From Bacteroidota bacterium (GTDB lineage Bacteria; Bacteroidota; Bacteroidia; B-17B0; Aurantibacillaceae): a stretch of 5,022 bases of DNA. The DNA lies in NCBI GenBank assembly GCA_947474485.1, contig CANJJP010000171.1, positions 1 through 5,022 of the forward strand, read 5' to 3'. The translations under genes and the position numbers were made by a program. The notes beneath the pieces were generated by a model. It did no database searches, was not told where the DNA came from, and saw nothing but the letters and a program-made list of their open reading frames with translations. This document shows positions 1 to 5,022 of this stretch, in pieces (positions within the stretch are counted from its first letter, which is position 1; each line of letters opens with the position of its first letter).

Positions 1-1
1 A

Positions 2-1804
2 CAAATTGTAATGTTTGATGATTCAGTAAATAACCCAGGTGGCGCAGTTGATACTATGCTTGTGTGGCCTGCATATTATTCTAATTATGTTTACAATGCG
101 CAGGGAGTTGCAATTGATTCTACTTTAGTGCCAACTGACGGAAATTTAACTCTTGCTAATTATATATGGTATCGTAAGTTCCCGCAAGTTATACGCTACG
201 AATTAGCGCGTTACATTACACCTTATGGAAATGGCTTAAGTTTAGGTAATGGTTGGACTTGGACATTTGATGTAAGTGATTATCGTACATTACTTGCAGA
301 TAGCGTTCATATTGCTGCTGGTAACTGGCAAGAGTTATTAGACATGAAATTTATTATGATTAAAGGAACTCCTCCACGTGATGTTGTTGATATACAAAAT
401 GTGTACACGGGTGGTTTTGATTACGGACACACAAACGATCCCATTGAATCTCACTTAACACCTAAGCAAATTAACATTCCAGCCAATGCGGTTAATACCC
501 GCTGGAAATCACGTGTAACAGGGCACGGAATGGATACTCCACAAAACTGAGCAGAGTTTTGCCCCAAAACACATTATTACAAGGTAAACGGTACAACACG
601 TTTTTCTAAATTAGTATGGAGAGATAATTGTGATGTAAATCCATTATATCCTCAAGGAGGAACTTGGGTATATGATAGAGCGAACTGGTGTCCAGGTGCG
701 GAAGTATGGACTTACGATTTTGAATTAACACCTTATACTACTGCAGGCACAACAGTAACACTTGATCATGATGTACAAGCTTATACAAATAATGGTGAGT
801 GGAGTTATTATCAAATCGAAGACCAAGTAGTAAGTTACGGTGCGCCTAACTTTAGTTTAGATGCAGCAATGGAAGATATTTTATCTCCAACAACAAATCA
901 AATGTGGTTAAGAAAAAATCCAATTTGCACCAATCCAATTATTCGTATTAAAAATACGGGTTCAACCGCACTTACTAACTTAACTATAACCTATGGTGTA
1001 ACAGGAGCCACGCCTTCTGTATACAACTGGACGGGTAATTTAGCATTTATGCAAATAGCAGAAGTTACTTTAGGAAACTTTGCAAGCAATACCGGAGGAA
1101 CTGAGTTTTATGTTACACTAAGTAATCCAAATGGTGGGGCTGACCAATATGCATTTAACAATACCATGAAGAGTATTTATAATCTTCCTCCACAAATTCC
1201 TTCTAAATTGGTTATCGAATTAAAAACAAATTCAGTTCCATCAGAAAATTCTTATACCTTAAAAAACAGTAGTGGAACAACTGTTTTTCAAAGAAATGGT
1301 TTAACAGCGAACACAACATACTCTGACACACTAAATTTAGCTAACGATTGTTACTTATTTGACTTAAGAGATACCGGTGAAGACGGCTTAACTTGGTGGG
1401 CTAACACTGGACAGGGTTCTGGAACAATTAAATTTAAAAACGGTTACACTGGTGCAGTGCTTACTAATTTTAATTCTGATTTTGGCGGACAAGTGTATCA
1501 ACAATTTAATGCGGATGCATCATTAGTTGGATTAACAGATTATATTTTCACTTCACAAAATAAATTAGCTGTATTGCCAAATCCAAGCGAAGGAAACATT
1601 ACTGTTAATGTTGACTTAAAACAAAAACAAGATTTCAGTATAGAAATAACAGATATGCTGGGCAAAAAGATTTTTGAGAAAAGCATTAAACAAAGCATTG
1701 CTGTAAGTGAAGAATTTGATTTAAGTAAAAACAACAAAGGTGTTTATTTTGTTATTCTAAAAACGAATGATGAAGTGATAACAAGAAAAGTGTTGATTCA
1801 ATAA
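2..1804 (+). CDS. Secreted PNGase F-like glycosidase with T9SS sorting domain, 5'-truncated, one in-frame TGA
   Basis: Likely an extracellular peptide-N-glycosidase F relative, a family that cleaves N-glycans from asparagine. The frame is open at the left edge, so ATG 11 is probably not the start. Matches to remembered PNGase F, in order: ARYITPYGNG (for GRFITPYWVG), DVSDYRTLL (for DVTDFKSLL), then AEFC, NCDVNP and RANWCPG in the C-terminal domain. The Glu206 equivalent is codon 554-556; cysteines at 560, 629 and 689 match Cys208, Cys231 and Cys252. TGA 548-550 sits at Cys204. The Glu118 equivalent is Gly (320-322), and catalytic Asp60 would lie a few codons off the left edge. After the glycanase domains come an Ig/CARDB-like segment (about 920-1170), a beta-rich segment with RDTGEDG (about 1198-1510) and a type A sorting domain (about 1556-1804, from LAVLPNPSEGN to RKVLIQ), implying T9SS export. 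The gene ends with TAA. A gene finder would split it into 2-550 and 869-1804. Family confidence is high; exact activity is uncertain. Confidence 0.85.
542..570 (+). other. Two alternative hairpins around the in-frame TGA
   Basis: CAAAAC (542-547) can pair with GTTTTG (556-561), leaving the TGA in an eight-base loop. The same GTTTTG can instead pair with CAAAAC (565-570) around a CCC loop, giving a tight 6-bp hairpin starting five bases after the TGA. The two pairings exclude each other. The downstream hairpin has its loop about 11 bases from the TGA and no G in it, so it does not fit the usual bacterial SECIS description. It may be incidental to the codons. Confidence 0.4.
548..550 (+). other. 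In-frame TGA at a conserved disulfide cysteine codon
   Basis: This is the only stop in frame between position 2 and the TAA at 1802-1804. The local reading is PQN-stop-AEFCPKTH against RGCAEWCFRTH in PNGase F, so the TGA replaces Cys204. The spacing supports this: four codons to the next cysteine (Cys208), then 23 codons to the one matching Cys231, both as in PNGase F. One base change from TGT or TGC would produce it. A recent nonsense mutation, a sequence error and selenocysteine insertion are all possible. A textbook bacterial SECIS is not evident. Confidence 0.85.
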
Positions 1805-1811
1805 AATAAAC

Positions 1812-1854
1812 GGTGGCTGAGTCATCCTGAGCTTGACGAAAGGTCGAAGCCACC
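1812..1854. repeat. Palindromic repeat copy 1, probable bidirectional terminator
   Basis: A perfect 7-bp outer stem, GGTGGCT (1812-1818) with AGCCACC (1848-1854), encloses a core containing CCTGAGCTTGACGAAAGG. It begins seven bases after the stop of the PNGase-like gene and ends seven bases before the stop of the convergent pirin gene; T-rich sequence follows on both strands (1855-1863 on +, 1811-1800 on -). That position suggests transcription termination for both genes. Its reverse complement matches 36 of 43 positions of the copy inside recQ (4489-4531), counted by eye. Confidence 0.7.
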
Positions 1855-1861
1855 TTTAATT

Positions 1862-2737
1862 TTAAATACTCATCGGTACATCCATCAGCAGTATTTCTGC
1901 CCCTGCTTCTTTTGAAACAACATCAAAAGAATCTAAATCCCACATTCCTAATCCGTCTCGTAGGTTTAGTTCTTGTCCGTTAATACTTGCCTTGCCTTTG
2001 AGTATAAACGCGTACACACCATTTCCTTTACGTTTTACTTTATAAGTTGATTTTACTTCATTATCAAATTTACCTAAATGGAACCATGCGTCTTGATGAA
2101 TCCAAACGCCCTCATCATCCGCATTAGGAGAAAGTATTTGCTGGAATTTATTGTGACGATCTTTTAAATCTAAGGTTATTTGGTCGTAACGAGGCGTTAC
2201 ATTTTTCTTATTAGGAAAAACCCAAATCTGCAAAAACTTAGTAAGTCTATCTTTATTTCTATTGTACTCGCTGTGCTGAATACCTGTTCCAGCGCTCATT
2301 ACTTGAATATCGCCATGCTTAATAACAGTGGTGTTTCCCATGCTATCTTTGTGTTCTAAATCACCTTCTAGTGGAATAGAAATAATTTCCATATTATCAT
2401 GCGGATGTGTGCCGAAACCCATACCTGCATCTACTCTATCATCATTTAATACGCGTAACACGCCAAAGTGCATACGCTCGGGGTTATAATAATTTGCAAA
2501 ACTAAATGTGTGATGCGAATCGAGCCAACCATGGTTTGCATGACCACGTGTATCGGCTTTGTGTAAAACTGTACTTGCCATAATTGTAGTTGTTGGATTA
2601 GGTATATGATTAAAACCTATTGGTTCTAACTGTCTTAATTCATCTATGTCATTAGTCAAAATATTTCCTAGAGCCGAAGAAGCTACAAACATTCCTGTTC
2701 CAAGCAATCCTTTCTTAATAAAATCTTTTCGTTCCAT
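1862..2737 (-). CDS. Pirin family protein (YhhW-type bicupin) with Tat-like signal
   Basis: A 291-residue pirin resembling E. coli YhhW, which has quercetin 2,3-dioxygenase activity in vitro. Near-identical stretches include RGHANHGWLDS (residues 64-74), GFGTHPHDNMEI (107-118) and MSAGTGIQHSEYN (147-159). The metal ligands of the family are present: His111, His113, His155 and Glu157. The second cupin, typical of pirins, fills the C-terminal half. Unlike the roughly 231-residue YhhW, this protein has about 55 extra N-terminal residues starting MERKDFIKKG, then a hydrophobic stretch LLGTGMFVASSALG. This resembles a Tat signal, with Arg-Lys in place of Arg-Arg, so export of the folded metalloprotein is plausible but unproven. 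I chose ATG at 2737 over the one at 2761 because a TAnnTTTG promoter box (2766-2759) overlaps the upstream ATG. It ends with TAA, convergent with the PNGase-like gene and divergent from recQ. The physiological substrate is unknown. Confidence 0.92.
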   Translation of the reverse strand: MERKDFIKKGLLGTGMFVASSALGNILTNDIDELRQLEPIGFNHIPNPTTTIMASTVLHKADTRGHANHGWLDSHHTFSFANYYNPERMHFGVLRVLNDDRVDAGMGFGTHPHDNMEIISIPLEGDLEHKDSMGNTTVIKHGDIQVMSAGTGIQHSEYNRNKDRLTKFLQIWVFPNKKNVTPRYDQITLDLKDRHNKFQQILSPNADDEGVWIHQDAWFHLGKFDNEVKSTYKVKRKGNGVYAFILKGKASINGQELNLRDGLGMWDLDSFDVVSKEAGAEILLMDVPMSI

Positions 2738-2758
2738 GTTTAGTTGAATTTGTTGATA

Positions 2759-2766
2759 CAAATGTA
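2759..2766 (-). promoter_or_regulatory. Promoter -7 box of the pirin gene
   Basis: On the minus strand this reads TACATTTG, an exact match to the Bacteroidota -7 consensus TAnnTTTG. It lies 21 bases upstream of ATG 2737, which would give a short leader of roughly 10-15 bases. No clear TTTG-type -33 box is seen at the usual spacing; only T-rich sequence is present there. Confidence 0.5.
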
Positions 2767-2811
2767 CAGCATGATAAAGGTAAAATTATTAATCTAGGTT
2801 AAGAAATTACT

Positions 2812-2847
2812 CCCCTTCGATCCTTCGACAAGCTCAGGACTCAGGGG
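2812..2847. repeat. Palindromic repeat copy 2, between divergent promoters
   Basis: The core CCTTCGACAAGCTCAGG (2822-2838) is shared with the other two copies. Positions 2815-2844 match the reverse complement of copy 1 at 27 of 30 bases with one 3-base gap. The outer arms differ from copies 1 and 3 yet still pair: CCCCT (2812-2816) with AGGGG (2843-2847). An inner TCCT/AGGA pairing (2821-2824 with 2836-2839) is also possible. It lies between the start regions of the pirin gene and recQ, so a terminator role for these two genes is not obvious. Confidence 0.65.
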
Positions 2848-2920
2848 GCAAGCAAACAATAAATTATTCACAATTCCTAAAATGCTACAATTCATAGCTA
2901 AACCAAACAACAAAACATTG

Positions 2921-2928
2921 TATATTTG
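2921..2928 (+). promoter_or_regulatory. Promoter -7 box of recQ
   Basis: TATATTTG matches the Bacteroidota -7 consensus TAnnTTTG exactly and ends 16 bases before the recQ ATG at 2945, so the leader would be only about 10 bases. No convincing -33 TTTG lies at the normal distance. No Shine-Dalgarno sequence precedes the ATG; the leader is A/T-rich, as is common in this phylum. Confidence 0.55.
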
Positions 2929-2944
2929 ATTTTTCTTAATACAC

Positions 2945-5022
2945 ATGGTTTCTACTACAACACATACTGAAGAAAGTAAACAGCTTTTAAAAAAATATTT
3001 TGGTTACGATTCGTTTCGTCAAAACCAGGCGGAAATAATAAATAGTGTTATACAAAACAAAGATGTGCTTGCCCTAATGCCTACGGGAGGGGGTAAATCC
3101 ATTTGCTTTCAAATTCCTGCTTTAATAAAGGAAGGAATCACTATTGTAATTTCTCCGCTTATTGCTTTAATGAAAGACCAGGTAGAAAGTTTAAAAGCAA
3201 ACGGAATAGAAGCTGAATTTTTAAATAGCAGTTTGTCTTCGATTGAAGAATATGATATAGTAGATAAATGTAAAAGCGGGGCAATTAAATTATTGTATGT
3301 ATCGCCCGAAAAACTGATTAGTTCTATTAACGGCCTGTTAAGAGAATTACCTATTTCACTTTTTGTGGTGGATGAGGCACATTGTATTTCGCAGTGGGGA
3401 CATGACTTTAGACCCGAATACACCAAAATGGGAATGATACGTGAAGTGTTTCCTACTATTCCTTTTATTGCGTTAACTGCAACAGCAGATAAAATTACGC
3501 GTAAAGACATTATTACTCAATTGCAATTAAATGAGCCCGATGTGTACATTTCATCATTTAACAGAAGCAATTTAAGTTTATCGGTTAGGGCTGGATTAAA
3601 ACCGGAGAACAAATTAAAAGAAATTGTTCAGTTCATAAAATCAAAGCCAAACGAGTCGGGAATTATTTATTGTTTGTCTCGTTCAGGTACTGAAAAACTA
3701 AGTGCTGCATTAAACGCTGCAGGAATTAAAAGCTCGTTCTACCACGCAGGAATGAGTAATGATGAGCGCTCCAGAACACAAGAATTATTTATTAATGACG
3801 ATTTAAAAATTGTGTGTGCAACCATTGCGTTTGGAATGGGCATAGATAAATCGAACGTGCGTTGGGTTATCCATTATAATTTACCAAAAGCAATTGAAGG
3901 TTACTATCAGGAAATTGGCCGTGCAGGAAGAGATGGTTTAGCAAGCGACACTATTTTATATTACAATAGTGCCGATTTACAAATGCTTTTGCGTTTTGCG
4001 CAAGATGGGAAATTTGCCGACATTAATATTGCCAAGCTACGCCGCATGCAAGATTATGCAGAAGCAAAAATTTGCAGAAGAAGGATTTTACTTAATTATT
4101 TCTCCGAGGAATACACGGAGAATTGTGGTAATTGCGATGTGTGCAAAAATCCTCCAACTTATATCGACGGAAAAATCATTGCGCAAAAAATTCTTTCCGG
4201 AATTATACGAACTGAAGAGAAGGTTGGAAACACTATGCTAATCAATATCCTTAGAGGTTCGCAAAACAAAGATTTATTGGCTGCTGGTTATGATAAACTA
4301 AAAACCTACGGCGTAGGAAAAGAGTTTACTTATGAAGAATGGTCGCTTTACATTTTACAATTACTGCAGCTGGGCATAATTGAAATGGCTTATGATGAAA
4401 GTTTTATTTTAAAAGTAACAGCACTGGGACAAAAAGTATTGCGCTCGGATGATGCATTGCAATTAACGAAAGCTGTGGCTCGTGAGAAAGTGGCTTCAGC
4501 CCTTCGACGAGCTCAGGGTGACTCAGCCACCAAAAAAGAAAAATTTGCCCCGCTTTCTGTTTCAGAGCCAAGCGATGTGTTCGAGTATTTACGTCAATTA
4601 CGTAAAGAATTAGCAACTCGAGATAACATGCCTCCTTATGTAGTGTTTAGCGATAAGTCATTAAAAGAAATGGAAGCTGCACTGCCGCGCACAAAAGAAG
4701 AAATGCTAAACATTTCGGGTGTTGGTGAAATAAAGTTTGATAAATATGGTTACTTGTTTTTAGAGAAAATAATTTCTTTAGTTGGTCCGGCAAACAACAA
4801 AACAGAATACGAAGCAATAAGTGAAGAACTAATTATACGTTGCATAAACGAATTAAAGAATGCCGAAATTAATCCAACACTTGCAAACATATCAAATGTA
4901 CTAATTGGTAAAAGCGGCAGAAATACGGAATACCAAGCGCTTTCTTTAAATACATTTGGCGTGGTAAATCCTGATGATGTAGATGAATTAAGAATAGAAA
5001 TAAAAGTACATCTAAACAATCT
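2945..5022 (+). CDS. recQ: ATP-dependent DNA helicase RecQ, 3' end beyond the window
   Basis: A 3'-5' DNA helicase of recombination and replication-fork repair, acting in the cytoplasm. The frame is open for 692 codons to the right edge. ATG 2945 is the first start after an in-frame TGA at 2927. Visible motifs: Walker A TGGGKS (residues 47-52, Lys51), DEAH box (143-146) followed by CISQWGHDFRPEY, motif VI YQEIGRAGRDG (321-331, Arg326 and Arg329), and zinc ligands Cys377, Cys394, Cys397 and Cys400 in the CX16CX2CX2C spacing of E. coli RecQ. A winged-helix RQC region follows (about 405-510), then a linker, an HRDC domain (about 544-609, with PPYVVFSDKSL) and at least 80 further residues. E. coli RecQ is about 610 residues; longer forms occur in Bacteroidota. 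The linker includes 14 residues (516-529) encoded by a palindromic repeat. All catalytic residues checked are intact, so it should be functional. Confidence 0.97.
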   Translation, partial: MVSTTTHTEESKQLLKKYFGYDSFRQNQAEIINSVIQNKDVLALMPTGGGKSICFQIPALIKEGITIVISPLIALMKDQVESLKANGIEAEFLNSSLSSIEEYDIVDKCKSGAIKLLYVSPEKLISSINGLLRELPISLFVVDEAHCISQWGHDFRPEYTKMGMIREVFPTIPFIALTATADKITRKDIITQLQLNEPDVYISSFNRSNLSLSVRAGLKPENKLKEIVQFIKSKPNESGIIYCLSRSGTEKLSAALNAAGIKSSFYHAGMSNDERSRTQELFINDDLKIVCATIAFGMGIDKSNVRWVIHYNLPKAIEGYYQEIGRAGRDGLASDTILYYNSADLQMLLRFAQDGKFADINIAKLRRMQDYAEAKICRRRILLNYFSEEYTENCGNCDVCKNPPTYIDGKIIAQKILSGIIRTEEKVGNTMLINILRGSQNKDLLAAGYDKLKTYGVGKEFTYEEWSLYILQLLQLGIIEMAYDESFILKVTALGQKVLRSDDALQLTKAVAREKVASALRRAQGDSATKKEKFAPLSVSEPSDVFEYLRQLRKELATRDNMPPYVVFSDKSLKEMEAALPRTKEEMLNISGVGEIKFDKYGYLFLEKIISLVGPANNKTEYEAISEELIIRCINELKNAEINPTLANISNVLIGKSGRNTEYQALSLNTFGVVNPDDVDELRIEIKVHLNN
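4490..4531 (+). repeat. Palindromic repeat copy 3, embedded in-frame in recQ
   Basis: These 42 bases form a stem GTGGCT (4490-4495) with AGCCAC (4525-4530) and an inner stem CCCT (4500-4503) with AGGG (4515-4518). With the base before it, the segment matches the reverse complement of copy 1 at 36 of 43 positions. It adds exactly 14 codons, VASALRRAQGDSAT, to the linker between the winged-helix and HRDC domains. The flanks are A-rich (GAGAAA before, AAAAAAGAAAAA after). Copy 1 read in the equivalent frame is also open (VASTFRQAQDDSAT). Confidence 0.75.

Noticed and set aside
548..620. Standard bacterial SECIS after the TGA
   Set aside because: The only firm hairpin (556-570) has a CCC loop about 11 bases from the TGA; the usual SECIS loop is farther away with a G in its first positions. 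TTAC/GTAA at 577-587 is too weak.
1540..1737. Minus-strand 65-codon open frame
   Set aside because: It lies antisense to the well-supported T9SS sorting domain and has no family resemblance.
869..1804. Independent gene starting at ATG 869
   Set aside because: The same frame stays open upstream from 551 with clear PNGase F C-domain motifs, so Met 869 is internal.
2738..2761. Upstream ATG at 2761 as the pirin start
   Set aside because: It overlaps a TAnnTTTG promoter box, and the signal-like sequence begins at the second Met (2737).
3109..3510. Minus-strand 133-codon open frame
   Set aside because: It is the antisense shadow of the RecQ helicase motifs.
3969..4241. Plus-strand 90-codon open frame
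   Set aside because: It is out of frame within recQ, across the zinc-binding cysteines.
1812..4531. CRISPR array from the three repeats
   Set aside because: The copies are far apart, in both orientations and separated by genes, with no regular spacers or cas genes.
4404..4616. Minus-strand 70-codon open frame over the repeat
   Set aside because: It is antisense to recQ; the part over the repeat is the opposite strand of the palindrome.
4750..5019. Minus-strand 89-codon open frame
   Set aside because: It is antisense to the HRDC end and C-terminal extension of RecQ.
1..5022. Genome-wide UGA reassignment
   Set aside because: Only one in-frame TGA occurs in about 1,580 coding codons, Trp is written TGG throughout and Cys uses TGT and TGC.

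Overview
The window looks like a piece of a low-GC Bacteroidota chromosome, probably Flavobacteriia, Sphingobacteriia or a relative. It has a C-terminal type IX secretion (T9SS) sorting domain, A/T-rich leaders without Shine-Dalgarno sequences, and two promoters carrying the Bacteroidota -7 consensus TAnnTTTG. Two genes are cut by the window edges.

Layout. Positions 2-1804 (+) hold the 3' part of a secreted PNGase F-like protein: N-glycanase N and C domains, two beta-rich accessory segments and a T9SS sorting domain. Its frame is broken once, by a TGA at 548-550, exactly where PNGase F has Cys204 of its Cys204-Cys208 disulfide. The 417 codons after it are intact. Positions 1862-2737 (-) hold a YhhW-type pirin (bicupin, quercetinase family) with an extra N-terminal segment resembling a Tat signal. 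Positions 2945-5022 (+) hold recQ, open to the right edge, with helicase, zinc, winged-helix and HRDC parts all recognisable.

A small palindromic repeat occurs three times: between the convergent PNGase-like and pirin genes (1812-1854), between the divergent pirin and recQ promoters (2812-2847), and inside the recQ reading frame (4490-4531), where it encodes 14 residues of the linker between the winged-helix and HRDC domains.

The three genes have unrelated roles (extracellular glycoprotein processing, a metal-dependent cupin oxidoreductase, DNA repair) and lie in convergent then divergent orientation, so no operon is seen. I see no complete new multi-gene system. The two points most worth checking are the TGA at a conserved cysteine and the repeat embedded in-frame in recQ.
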